Assembly: GCA_029204225.1 (NCBI GenBank)
Contig: CM055108.1
Location: 48,434,996-48,498,995, forward strand
Length of the DNA stretch: 64,000 nucleotides
Source of the DNA: Diphasiastrum complanatum
Taxonomy: Eukaryota; Streptophyta; Lycopodiopsida; Lycopodiales; Lycopodiaceae
Direction of reading: 5' to 3'
This document shows positions 45,431 through 56,889 of this stretch, one piece after another. Position 1 is the stretch's first letter; every line of letters begins with the position of its first letter. Made by a program: the position numbers and the translations under genes. The notes under the pieces were generated by a model. It made no database searches, was not told where the DNA came from, and was given only the letters and a program-made list of their open reading frames with translations.

Positions 45431-46431
45431 ATCCCTCGACGAAAAATCCAGCCAACAAGATCATCATCCCTTCCCTGCATAAATTCAATTACAAGATTTA
45501 TGATGGAATTTTTGATGTGAAATCATGGAATGATTTGTTTTCTAAATTGTCTCTAGCATCAAAAAATCCATAGATACAAGACTACCAAAATCTAATCACT
45601 ATAATATTTGTTGAAATTCAATATCTATTGGAGGTCAAACTATTGGGGATGGACAACACTTGTCGTGTGTTAAATCCCATGTGGCCCTTGGATTTTGACA
45701 TTTGATGTATTATTAGACTTTGATTGATTTGTCAACTGACCCATCCATATGATTTTAATAAATATGTTTGTCGGAGTTCCACAAATCTTACCAATGTCAG
45801 GTTTTGATGAACTTGACGGATAGAGAGGCATGAATTTGTCCAATTGACAAATAGATGCCATATTCCAACAAATATTGTTGAATTGTAAGATGATTAAGAA
45901 CATTACAAATTCCAAAGGACTGCTACAAACGAATTGCATTCTTGGAGTGACATCTGCGGAGTATGCATTCTTGTACTTAGGATTTACATTGACAATTGGA
46001 GATTGGCAATCCAAGATTCGAAAAGTGATTATAGATTGGAGGTTGATTCTATGGGGTACATTGTCAAATGCAGTCTATTACATGTTGCAATTTTTTTCAT
46101 TTTAAACCTAAGTTAGGAATTCAATATACTACGTGATGCGTTATGGACATTCTTGGCAAACTACACTACGCATTCAATGATTCAACATCAATGTTATACA
46201 TTCAATGCATCAAAATCTACATTATTATACAATCAATAATTTAAAGCCTGAAATTTGCATTCTTGGAGATTTGAAAAAAAAGCTTGAATCTTTTAGCATT
46301 TTTTAGACATCTCAAATGTTAAGACTGTATTACAAATACATGTTACATTTCAAAAGTTCAAATTTTAGTTTACACAGAGAAGCACAAGAAAATTTTGAAA
46401 TGTAGTATATTACTTGTGTTGGAATCCATAT
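45431..46431. other. No recognised gene
   Basis: Short plus- and minus-strand frames (45670-46116) overlap each other. None shows a known motif. Confidence 0.4.
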
Positions 46432-46493
46432 AGTGTGAAAGTAGGTAAAAGTAAACAGGTTATTTTCCTTGCTAGATGTCATCATGGGTTTGG
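46432..46493. repeat. Flank repeat, left copy (pairs with 52247-52308)
   Basis: The block agtgtgaaagtaggtaaaag through cttgctagatgtcatcat is a direct match, with few changes, to 52247-52308. The two copies bracket element B: the left copy is 78 bases outside its LTR, the right copy abuts the broken LTR. Confidence 0.85.
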
Positions 46494-46571
46494 ACTAATG
46501 TCCACCACCACCTTGTACATATTTTTATGTTGATTTTGAAAATAAAAGAGGCCTACAACTTGAGCTTTAGT

Positions 46572-47824
46572 TGTCGGAAACAGGTGTATAAAAGATAGGT
46601 CGAATAAGATTCGAATAAACAGAATTCGAACAACAAGAAAGAAAACTTATCGTGTGCAACGGAATAAACTATCTTCCTCTTTCTTCATGCATGACTACGC
46701 CTATCAATTTCGAACAAAACAATAGTGATAAAAAATCACGTTCAATCTTATAGTAACTAACTTTGAAATCATCAGTACTACAGCGATTACATAGCCAAAC
46801 ATTTAAGCATTGAATTATCAGACATATAATCTGTCGCAAAGAATTACATAAACGCATACATTTTGAGACAAACCTGAACGCAATAAAAGATAGTATTGAT
46901 TCAGTATGAAAATGAAACAGATGTAAATGAGTACAACAAGTTGCGGATCAAAGCCGCATACTCTAAGCTATTTCTGAGTGACTAAAATATAATTCCGAAT
47001 TAAGCGCAACTATTGATAAGCAGTAAGCGCAATAGCAATCTATAATCAACTCTAAAGAACTGAGCTAAAATGCTCAAGAGTGTTCAAGCTCGCAAGCTTG
47101 AGAGAAAGCTAACTATTCAATACTTGATCTCTGAACTTATCTCTGAATTAATTAAGATGCTGAAATATGAACAACTATTTATACTAAGCAATTAGGTCGT
47201 CAAATGCGGCTGCCAATTGGCTGGAGTCTGTTGGCATTCATCCAGTTCTTTTTCAAAAGTTGATTGCTGATAAGCGGTGACAATTGGCCGTAAACAATCT
47301 GTCTGCATAAATGAACGTAAACTATTATCAGGAAAAGCGACAGTGTCACAAAAAAAACGACAATGTCGGCTTTCTGCGAGAAATGCGATAGTGTCGCAAA
47401 ATCTCATTTCCTTAATATTTGGGGTAGCCCCACACTTTGTCAAGTCATTTTCTTAACATTTGAGGCACTTTGAAAAATGCAAAAAATGCGACTGCATTTT
47501 TACTCGCAATTTATGATAGGCAAAAAATGCGAAAAACGCGACACTGCATTTTTACTCGAAATTCCTGACAGGTGAAAAAATGCGAAAAATCCGACATTGT
47601 ATTTTTACTTGCAATTTTTGACAGTGTCATTTTAGGAGAATGATTGTAGCAAAAAGGCGATAGTGTCGGGTTTTGTAGTGAGAGAAAATTCCTGACATTG
47701 TTGTCAAACTCCGTGTATTTCTGCAGACTGTGTAAAACACGGAAAAATCCACAGAACTGGATAAACAGTTGGATGAAGATTAAAAACTGATTAGTCAATT
47801 AGTATGAAGGAGAATAATCCAACA
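46572..47824 (-). repeat. 3' LTR of B
   Basis: In element sense TGTTGGATTATTCTCC (ending 47824) to TTCCGACA (46572), 1253 bases. It holds a cluster of tgcgaaaaa, gcgacac and tgcatttttactcg repeats at 47340-47650 not present at that copy number in A, and a TATA box (tataaatag, minus strand, about 47180). Confidence 0.9.
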
Positions 47825-47831
47825 CTCCCCC

Positions 47832-49760
47832 TTAATCTGAATCCATGAATGCCTTGACCTTTAAACTTAGTTCTGCATAGAACTTTTTGTGTGCATTCAA
47901 GCTTAATGCTTTAGTAAAAATATTTGTTGTCATATCTTGCGTTCGACAGTATTGCAATTTGACCTCTTTGTCGAGAACTTTGCTTCTGACATAGTGATAC
48001 TTCAGTTCAATGTGCTTCACCTAGAATGAAATCTAGGGTTGGCTAATAAGGCAATGGCACTTTGATTATCACAAAATAATAATGTCGGACATTCAAATCT
48101 AAAGAGCTAGGTGTGTAGCCGTGATCAATAAAGAAAGTATTGATCCTTTGAACCCATGCTTGAGCAGATTGCTTCAAGCCATAAAGTGCCTTATGGAGTT
48201 TACACACATGATTGTATTTACCCTCGGTAATATAACCTTCGGGTTGCACCATGTAAATGTCTTCTTCGATAACTCCATTGAGATATGTTGTCTATACATC
48301 CATTTGATGTATTTCCAAATCTGTTGCAGCAGCAAATGATAATAAAAGTCGAATAAAAGAATGCTTAACTACTGGTCTGAAAGTCTCAGTATAATCGACA
48401 TTGTATACCTGAGAAAATCCTCTCGCGACAAGTCGGGCTTTTCTTCTGTCGATGCTTTCGTCTGCTTTGTACTTGATTTTGAAAATTCATTTGCAATCAA
48501 ATATGTTTCTTCTAGCAGGTAATTCGACAATCGTCCATGTCTGGTTCTTGATAAGAGATGAATATACTTTATATATAGCTTCTTTTCAGAGATCAGAATC
48601 TGGCTAACTAAGTGCCTCTTCGACAGTCATTGGCTCGTGAACAAGGTAGGCTGCAGACTCGTCGATATACTTAATAGGTGGTATGCTAGTTCTTGATGAT
48701 CTTCTGGGAAATAGAAGAAGTTGATCATTTTCATCATACTGTAGTTGTTGAATTGCAACATCATCATCTTCGAATTTGCCTTTGGCATATTGTTCGTCAA
48801 GAGTAGATGAGCTTGGCCCTTCAATGAGAATAGTTGACTGAGGAACTGGAAAGTTCAATATGTCAGGAGAATATGACAGGTCAGCTACGTGGGCACTGTC
48901 TTTTCCTTTGAGGTCAATAAACTGATCTTCAATGAAGATGATATCTCGGCTAGTGAATATCTTCGACTCTATGAGATCGAGCTTGATCTGAAGTAGTGTA
49001 GCTGATGAAAATACATTTGATACTCTGAAAGTCGAGCTTCTTCTTGAGATCGTGAAGAATCTGCACATAAGCAATACATCCAAAAACTCGTTTGTTTGAT
49101 AGAGAAGGTTTGGTACTTGTCCAAATTTCAAATATTGTTTTGTCTGAGAGACCTTTAGCAAGACATCTATTCTGAATATAGGTTGCTGTTGAAATAGCTT
49201 CAGATCAGAAGGACTTCAAAAGTGTTGCATGTGATAAGATGCACTTTGCCAATTCAACTAGAGTTCTGTTCTTTCTCTTGGCGAAAGACCATTTGACTGA
49301 GGCGAATAGGAAGTAATGTATTGTTGCTCAATGTCGTTCTTAAGACAGTACTCCTTGAATTTGGTGGAGATATATTCTTCCCCATTATCTAACCTCAGTG
49401 ATTGATTCGTTTACCAGTCTGATTTTTTGTATCCTCTTTGAATTGTCTGAACTTGATGAAAGCCTCTGATTTCTGTTTAATAAAAATACAGTTGTTCTTC
49501 TAGAGAATTCGTCAATAAAGGTAATGAAATATTTTGCATCTAGCAATGAAGGAGTTTGCATAGGTCCACATATATCTGTATGAACAACATCTAACAGACC
49601 TTTTGTTGCATGCCTATGATTCGATCTAAAAAGAATCCTAGTCTGCTTTCCAAGGATGCAGCTATGGCAGATAGGGAGATCGACTTACCAGAAGGATAAT
49701 CGAGATCAAGAGCCATGGATCGTCTGGACATGTTCAATATATATGCATAATTCAAGTGTC
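47832..49760 (-). pseudogene. pol: Integrase, RT and RNase H of B with internal deletion
   Basis: In element sense: integrase pieces near 49760-49000 (LDVVHTDICGPMQ-like, RDIIFIEDQF), RT blocks including MVQPEGYITEGKYNHV and LYGLKQSAQAWVQRI, then YTPSSLDLNV. The sequence jumps directly to LFCDNQSAIAL-like residues near 48085, so about 0.7 kb that in A encodes YVDD, the rest of RT and the first part of RNase H is gone. The tail KHIELKYHYVRSKVLDKEV to MDSD ends at 47832, as in A. Confidence 0.88.
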
Positions 49761-51032
49761 CTAAGCGATGATGTCATAGTAATGCTTTATTGACACAAAC
49801 AGAGGTTTTCAAGGCTTGACTGAATCAGAATAACAATGTGCCAATCTATATAAGAGTGCAAGGATCTTATTACTCCTAACGATAATTTTGTATTGATCAG
49901 ACTCAAACTCCACCTTATGACCTAAATCTGTAATTTTACTTACTGATAACAGATTTGTAGAGAGTTTAGGAACATATAAAACTTTTGACAGTAGTTTGAA
50001 TTGATCATATTGGAATCGCAATCTTACAATACCTTCACCTTCAATAGTGTCAGTCTTGGATTATTCTCCTTCTTACTAATCGACTAGTCGGTTTTAATAT
50101 GATTGGTCATATGTTGAGTAGCTCCAGAATCCAGAAATCACGAATCATCCAAATTCATGTATTTGTCTTTGACCATAAATGCGCCTTCGTCCACTTCGAC
50201 CTGGGGAGATGATGTAATTATATTTGCTTGTTGATCAGGTTGCTTGGCTGCGTTCTTTGCTTGAGAATTCGGCAATCCTGGATCTCATGGTTATTGCGTT
50301 TGCAATACTTGCAAAACATCTTCTTCTTCGATGAATGTGGATTCGATGATTGTTCTTGACTTTGAGTCTGTTTCTGATTCGATGCAGACTTCTTGGAGCT
50401 TTTCTGCTTCTGTCGTTTCGAGTCCTTGTTGACATATAGAGAATGAGACGAAGATGTAGACAAAGTGTCTTGACTTCTTCGATTATCTTCTTGCAGCAAC
50501 ATAGTGATAACTCTGTTAAATCTGATTGTGTCATAATGATCATCACCTAGTTCTCATATGTAGAGGGCAAGCTTGAAAGCAATGTCATGATAGCGTCTTG
50601 ATCGTCCATGACTAATCCGACAACGACCATCTGTTACAAGAGATTCTTAAACTGGTTAATATGATTCTGAAGAGAAACATTATTCGACATCTTGAATGTG
50701 AAGAATTTCCTTTGAAGATGTAACTTAGTAGTTACATCTCTCACATCATATAGTGATCTCATGATGTCCCAAACTTTTTTCGAAGTTTTAGCTGCAGCTA
50801 TGTGGCCAGTTTGAGTATATGATATATTGAGGATAATAAGCGCGAAAGCTTTACCATCCTTCAATTTCCATTTTGAGTCTTATGTGTCGTCTTCAAGTTT
50901 CACTTCGATACCTGTAACAACATCCCACAACTCGTTGGCGATTAGCAAGGTCTTCATCTTAAATTTTCATAAATGATAATTGGATCCATTCAGCTTGTTT
51001 GCGATAAGACTGGCTTTACTTTGAGAATCCAT
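49761..51032 (-). pseudogene. gag: Gag and protease of B, with LTR scrap inside
   Basis: Gag starts MDSQSKASLIANKLNGSNY at 51032. LYDVRDVTTKLHLQRKFFTF, CKYCKRNNHEIQDC (a perfect C-x2-C-x4-H-x4-C knuckle near 50300) and the basic KDSKRQKQKSSKK linker follow. The protease has LDSGATQHMTN and then breaks at about 50100. The next 43 bases are LTR sequence in the opposite orientation, after which TIEGEG resumes. About 25 codons of protease are replaced. Confidence 0.88.
50056..50098 (+). repeat. Inverted LTR-end scrap inside the B protease gene
   Basis: ttggattattctccttctta through gactagtcggttttaat matches the first 45 bases of the A-family LTR (33318-33360) with two or three changes. It is in plus orientation inside a minus-strand element. 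Confidence 0.88.
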
Positions 51033-51207
51033 CTGAAACTTTAGTCTGATGACGTTAAGAGAGATACGTGTTGCGCTACAATTGGAAATCAATTCTTTGA
51101 TATCGAAACAAATTGATTCGAACTGAAAAATAATTTGATATCACGACATATATCAAGTATAAGAGCTTGCGCTCTGATATAGTATTAGGCCTTGCAGAAG
51201 AATCAAC

Positions 51208-51219
51208 GCTCTGATACCA
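51208..51219 (-). promoter_or_regulatory. Primer-binding site of B
   Basis: TGGTATCAGAGC on the minus strand, a perfect match to the plant iMet site, directly next to the LTR end at 51220. Confidence 0.9.
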
Positions 51220-52246
51220 TGTCGGAAAGAGGTGTATAAAAGATAGGTCGAATAAGATTTGGATAAAAAGAATTCGTACGACAAAAAAGAAAACTTATTG
51301 TGCACAACGGAATAAACTATCTTCCTCTTTCTTCATGCATGACTACGCCTATCAATTTTGAGCAAAACAATAGTGATAAAAAATCACATTCGATCTTATC
51401 GTAACTAACTTTGAAATCGTTAGTACTACAACGATTACGTAGCCAAACATTTAAGCATTGACAAATAATCTGTGAATTACAAAAACGCATACATTCTGAG
51501 ACAAACCTGAACGTAATAAAAGATAGTATTGATTCAGTATGAAAACAAAACAGATGTAAATGAGTACAACAAGTTGCGGATCGAAGCCGCGTACTCTAAG
51601 TTATTTTTAAGCGACTAAAATATAAGTCTGAATTAAGTACAACTACTAATAAGCAATAAGTGCAATAGCAATCTCTAATCAACTCTAAAGAACTGAGCTA
51701 GAATGCTCAAGAGTGTTCAAGCTCACAGGCTTGAGAGAAAGCTAACTATTCAATACTTGATCTCTGAACTCATCTCTGAATTGATTAAGATGTTGAAATA
51801 TGAACAACTATTTATACTAAGCAATTAGGTCGTCAAATGCGGCTGCTAGTTGGCTGGAGTCTGCTGGCATTCATCCAGTTCTTTCTCAGAAGTTGATTGC
51901 TGATAAGCGGTGATAATTGGCCATAAACAGTCTGTCTGCATAAATGAACGTAACTGTCACTCTGCAGAAGCATAAACTGTTATCAGGAAAAGCGAATGTC
52001 GCAAAAAAAACGACAGTGTCGGCTTTTTGCGAGAAATACGACAGTGTCGCAAAATCTCATTTCCTTAATATTTGGGATAGCCCCACACTTTGTCAAGTCA
52101 TTTTCTTAACATTTGAGGCACTTTGAAAAATGCAAAAAATGCGACTGCATTTTTACTTGCAATTTATGATAGGCAAAAAATGCGAAAAACGTGACACTGC
52201 ATTTTTACTCGAAATTCCTTACAAACAAAAAATGCAAAAAACGCGA
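51220..52246 (-). repeat. 5' LTR of B, 5' end missing
   Basis: Closely matches 46572-47600 but stops inside the tgcgaaaaa repeat cluster, where the flank repeat begins at 52247. Confidence 0.88.
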
Positions 52247-52308
52247 AGTGTGAAAATTGGTAAAAGTAAACTAGTTATTTTCCTTGCTAGATGCCATTAT
52301 GGGGTTGG
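52247..52308. repeat. Flank repeat, right copy
   Basis: Direct match to 46432-46493 on the other side of B. Confidence 0.85.
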
Positions 52309-52779
52309 ATTTTTGTCATTGGTTGCTCGATTTTAATCTGTTGTATACATTCTACAAACACAATGCCCTTCAAATTTGTTCACGAATCACAACAAATTAA
52401 TTGTTTAATATTACTTATGTTTATGCATTGCATGAATTGTATACTTGCACATCTCATCTCTATTCTTACTTTATCCATTTTCATCTTAGTATCCAACTTT
52501 TTTTCAAATACTCTTAGATTGGGTTAGAGTGATTATCATTTCATTTAAAATTTGACAACTTCCAAGTGGCTCTATTGTTTGTCTCCCAAAACAGTAGCAT
52601 TAATAGACCAAAGTCAGGTCAATAATCATTCTCATCCCCAACATTGTATCATAATAGACATGTGATTGCAAATTTCTCCTTAACACTCATCTCCCAAAAT
52701 GGTAACAAAGTCAGCTTCCGAAGCCAACTTATTATCAAACAAAAAAATCCATCATCTATGTTTCTTGTTTTTCTGGGTA
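52309..52779. other. No gene seen
   Basis: AT-rich. The hydrophobic frame at 52291-52527 is translated from T-rich sequence and has no family resemblance. Confidence 0.45.
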
Positions 52780-54003
52780 TGGGCTGAAACAGTCACCCAG
52801 GGCCTGGTTCCAGAAAATCAATGTATTTCTTATTGAAAATTGCTTCATTCCAAACTCAGCAGACTCGAATGTCTATTTCAAGTCTGTATCGAATTTCTTC
52901 ATCATCATCACTCTCTATGTAGATGATACACTATTATTCAGTAACGATCTGAATTTGATGAAGGAAATGAAATGCATGTTGGCCAAGGAGTACAAAATGA
53001 CTGATATGGGTCCAGTTCACTATTGTCTCGAAATCGAAATTTTTTGAATTCGACCCAGCTTTGGTATGCTGAGTGTGAGTCAAGTACAGAGTAGTAGGAC
53101 ATGGTTAGAAATCAAACTCGATCTGATTTACCATTGTTGAGATTTGTAATGGTACATGATTTGGGAGACTGATTTTTATCAGCCAACAAAGATATCTCAC
53201 AAACCTACTAAAAAAGTATGGAATGGCCAATTGCAAACCAAGTCTCTTTCCACTCAACCCTGGACTGAAGCTGTCAAAGGAATAATCTCCTCAAATTGAG
53301 ACAAAAAAGGAGGAGATGAAGCAATATCTGTTTCACTCCATCATCGGCTCACTGATGTACGCAATGATCTGCACAAGACCAGACCTTGCATATTCGATCA
53401 GTTCACTCAGCCAGTTCCTGTCAAATCTAGGTCTAGCCCATTGGAAAGCACTCACAAAAGTCATGAAGCAACAAAACATCTCAGCATCTGTTAAGGAGGC
53501 AGCCAACCTACCAATATTCTCGAAGGATACACAGATGCGGATTGGGCAAGGAATATCGATACCAGAAAATCAACTTCTGGATTTTGTATTTTTATACAAT
53601 CAAGGCCCAATCTCTTGGAACAGCCGAAAGCAGACCTCAGTAGCATTATCATCAACCGAATCAGAGTACATTGCTGTCACAAATGCTACCAAGGAGGCAA
53701 TTTAGTTGAGGCACCAACTAGCAGAAATCGACCTTGCACAGTCACGTCCAACGACCATCTTTTGTGACAACCAAAGCACCATAGCTCTCTCTCTCAATCC
53801 GAGATTTCATTCTCGAAGCAAGCATATCGAAATCAGGTATCACTATTTAAGAGAAAAAGTGCAAAGCAAGGAGGTATCATTAGTCTACTGCAGGACAAAA
53901 TTAATGGTGACAGATTACTTCACAAAGGCTCTATCTAAAGAGCACCATCTCAACTTCGACGACATGTTAAATCTGAAGATCAAAGCTTTCCAGAATCCAC
54001 ATT
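52780..54003 (+). pseudogene. pol: 3' part of copia C: RT end and RNase H
   Basis: It starts abruptly at YGLKQSPRAWFQKINVFLIE and holds an intact LYVDDTLLFSN with catalytic YVDD, then KEYKMTDMGPVHYCLEIEI. About 110 bases of unrelated sequence (53042-53155) then intervene before GRLIFISQQRYL-like residues. RNase H follows: HSIIGSLMYAMICTRPDLAY, YTDADWA-like in another frame, SSTESEYIAVTNATKEAI, IFCDNQSTIALSLNPRFHS and DYFTKALSKEH, ending at a stop near 54003. Everything 5' of RT is missing. Confidence 0.9.
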
Positions 54004-54012
54004 AAGTGGGAG
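54004..54012 (+). promoter_or_regulatory. Polypurine tract of C
   Basis: AAGTGGGAG directly before the LTR start TGTTGG at 54013. Confidence 0.75.
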
Positions 54013-54546
54013 TGTTGGAATTCGATGCTCAGCCTCCAATCCATTCATTAATGAGCATCCTGAAAGTTGTACAAAACCCAGAAAAAAAAAGGGCCCGAAT
54101 TTTTGGACAGAAGATCAAAAAATTCAGGATCAAATTTTTCTAGAATTTTTCAATACTGGATCGATTATTTTCGAGTTAGTGTATATTTTCGATACTTGTA
54201 AATTTCGATATTGTTCGTCTACTTTGTACATGCATTAACTGTAATGAGGCAGTTGTAATAACTGCAACAAAAGATTATTGTAGATATTTTGTAGAATATC
54301 AATCCTAGAATCTTCATCAGAAAACTTCTTCTGATAATTCTAGATTTGATCAATCTTTTTGTAGCCAGCGTTATCATGCTCAACGATTGTAAGCTGAAGT
54401 AAACACTTCAAGCATTGTACTCACTGTTTGATATAAATCAGAGTGCAAATTTTTAGTCTCACTACTGTATCGTTCATTTGCGCATTTTGTCTGAATAATT
54501 CAATTTGAACATTCTGCTGTTGTCTGTTGTGCTTCCGATTCTACAC
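54013..54546 (+). repeat. 3' LTR of copia C
   Basis: TGTTGGAATTCGATGCTCAG to CTTCCGATTCTACA. The opening matches the LTR of D (62334: TGTTGGATTTTAATGCTCAG, then gagcatcct in both), so C and D are one subfamily. Confidence 0.8.
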
Positions 54547-54749
54547 CCCAAGCTCGCTCATCAGCTTTCGCTCATTCCCACTGATTTTCGACAATTCGAT
54601 CTTTGAAGGCCACACTAGTAAAACAAGAAAAGTATTTTCTTAACCATATTGATTGTCCATTGAGACCAAAAGAATGCTTTAAGTGTAGATCTAGAGATGT
54701 TTTAAGAAAAACATGAAATAGAGTGGTCATTATCAAGCTGTATCATGAA
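54547..54749. other. No gene seen
   Basis: Junction between copia C and the Ty3 remnant; no recognisable motif. Confidence 0.4.
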
Positions 54750-55570
54750 TGATTTTGATTCGAATGCCATCAAGTTCTTTTTCCAAATTAAACTATGGTG
54801 ATATGTTGAATTACAATTCGACATATATGAAAAAGAATTTCTAAGTGGTTATCAATGCCCTTAAAATATGGAAACATTACTTCTTAAGAAATGATTTCTT
54901 GATTAAGACGGACCATTAAGGCCTTAGATACTTTCTCACTTAACAACTTACTGAAGAAAAACATCTTGAGTGGGTCAACTACCTTAGTACCTTCCACTTT
55001 GAATTGATTCATCACCCAAGAAAAGACAATAAGGTTGCCAATTCTTCATCAAGAATACCTAAAAATTAATCATATCTCCATAGCTTATCATGAAAAAGGA
55101 GACTTAGTTCTCTTAAAGTTTGAGAAGAAAAGACTCAGGAAAAAGAAGGGCAATAAGAAGCTATATCCCAAGCTAGCCCAAAGATACTATGGACCATTCA
55201 AAATCAAGAAAGTAATTAATGAAGTTTCTTGCGAGCTTGAATTACCTCTTACTTAAAGTCCATAATAAATTTCATGTAGGTCTCTTAAAGAAATTTAATG
55301 GTCCTATACTCGAAGAAATTTCGGATGAACCTTCTGAAGTTCAAAGAACTAAAGAAAATCCTTAAACCTGAGTAGATTCTCATCTACAAGACCAGAGCTG
55401 AAAGAAGAGATTAACAGCAACATTATACCTCCTCAAGCTTAAGAATTATCCAACCTCGGATGCAAGATGAATGGAATAAGACTTCTTCAAAGAGTATCCA
55501 TAAATTCTAGATTCTTATTTGAGAAATATTCGTTGAGGACAACGCTTTATGCATCGGAGGGATGTAAATT
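54750..55570 (+). pseudogene. pol: Ty3/gypsy RNase H joined to integrase C-terminus, core deleted
   Basis: Plus frames give VVINALKIWKHYFLRNDFLI, KTDH, EKHLEWVNYLSTFHFELIHH and DNKVANSSSRI, the RNase H and its end. Within 20 codons comes YHEKGDLVLLKFEKKRL, then YPKLAQRYYGPFKIKKVI, the integrase C-terminal block. So the zinc site and DDE core are missing. HNKFHVGLLKKF and a chromodomain-like KNYPTSDARWNE...DFF follow, broken by stops. The end ...RTTLYASEGCK resembles the C-terminal tail of plant Ty3 Pol. Confidence 0.82.
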
Positions 55571-56130
55571 GTAGAGGAATAATGCCCCAAAGAAATAAAG
55601 GCTTTCTCATCTTCCATCTTCACATAGACTTTAATGACATGAAACTACCAATGCCCATTATTCTATTTGCATATTGTATGAACTTATTCCTCTAATGATT
55701 TGAGTGTGCAAGTACTATTACCTGTAGAACTAAGAACCCTTAATGAGCCATGTCTGATGGTATGAAAACTGACTTTTCTTTGAAGGTATGTGCAGGTACT
55801 CATGAAAGTGCTTGAAAGACAAGAACAAGAATAAGAAGCCTTCTAGGCTTAAGGACTGACCTTTCTTTGAAGGTATGTGCAAGTACTCATGAAAGTGCCT
55901 GAAAGACAAAAACAAGAACAAGAAGCTTTCTAAGCTTAAGGCTGTTAACAAAGAAGGCTTTATTTCATGTCTATAAAGAAGGCTTGTGACAAGTCTATAA
56001 AGAAGGGTGAAGTAATATACTTCAACAAAGTCCTCTGTAAAAGATAGAACTAAGGTACAATACAAGTGAAATATCTTAGAAGCACAACTTATAGCATTTG
56101 TTGTGGGCATAGTTAGTTGGTATTGAATCT
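55571..56130 (+). repeat. Possible 3' LTR of the Ty3 remnant, with 87-bp tandem duplication
   Basis: Starts near TGTAGAGGAATAATGCCCC after a purine-rich atcggagggatg. Inside, 55769-55855 is repeated at 55856-55942 (ctgac.tttctttgaaggta, then tactcatgaaagtg). The right border is unclear. The minus-strand frame 55730-56110 is a product of the duplication. Confidence 0.5.
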
Positions 56131-56889
56131 AGGTACGAAAGGAAGCCTCAATTGTCTGTTAAAACGCTCGCTTCGGTCATTGAAAACATCATTTGAAAAT
56201 GGTTGTAAAAGAAATGCCTTGAAATTCATTGTAAAAAGGATAATTTGTAAATTCTTTTGTAAAAGTTAATTGCAAAAGCAGATTGGATCAGTATGTACCA
56301 GGGGTAATTACATAGCACAAACATAAAGTTGAATGATTGTTTGGTTGTGAAAATGTGAGTCAGACAGTCTAGACAAATCCATTAAAAGTAGTTAGACAGA
56401 ATGATAGAGAAAGCATACCATGCACATTGACATTATCCTGAACGCAATAATGCAATTAATTGATTCAAAAAGTAAATAATTTACAAGTTAGGTGATGTGG
56501 AGAGCATAAGACAATTGTGATAGTAACTGTATGCAAGTCAGGTGATGTGGAGAGCACAAGGCAATTGCGGTGTAACCATGTGCTCGAAACTAACTCTTAG
56601 TTCTATAATGGCTACGACGATTCGAAGGTCATTGATATCGTGTTCTGACTCTGTTTGAATCTAATTGATGATAAAACATCTACTATGTCTGATTACGAAT
56701 GAATAATTCGATTAACATTATCAACATCATCATCATGTACGTTTGTGCAGATACACATGCACACACACATATATACAGAATGAGTTGTTTGATGTGAATC
56801 TTGGCTAAAGCTCTTGTAAGTAATATATGAAGAAGTTTAACCAATGTGGATGGATTTGAGACTTTGGAAGTCCAATTTATTCCTTGTCT
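56131..56889. other. No gene seen; 50-bp direct repeat
   Basis: The block caagttaggtgatgtggaga at 56484 recurs with changes at 56534. A short cacacacacatatata tract lies near 56760. The region might include the lost 3' LTR of E, but no border is visible. Confidence 0.4.

Larger units (their letters stand above)
46572..52246 (-). mobile_element. Ty1/copia element B, inverted relative of A
   Basis: Minus-strand element: 3' LTR 46572-47824, polypurine tract CTCCCCCTTAAT on the plus strand at 47825, gag-pol 47832-51032, primer-binding site 51208-51219 and 5' LTR 51220-52246. The 5' LTR lacks its first ~300 bases (including TGTTGGATTATTCTCC), so the outer border is a deletion scar. The internal region is about 0.8 kb shorter than in A. 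TTAGT lies at the left border, but no matching duplication can exist on the broken right side. Confidence 0.9.

Noticed and set aside
52291-52527. 78-codon hydrophobic protein
   Set aside because: T-rich sequence gives Phe/Ile/Leu-rich frames by composition; no start context or homologous frame was found.
55730-56110. 126-codon minus frame with internal repeat
   Set aside because: The internal repeat (LSLEsFLFLFLSFrHFHEYL) is just the 87-bp tandem DNA duplication in a non-coding LTR region.
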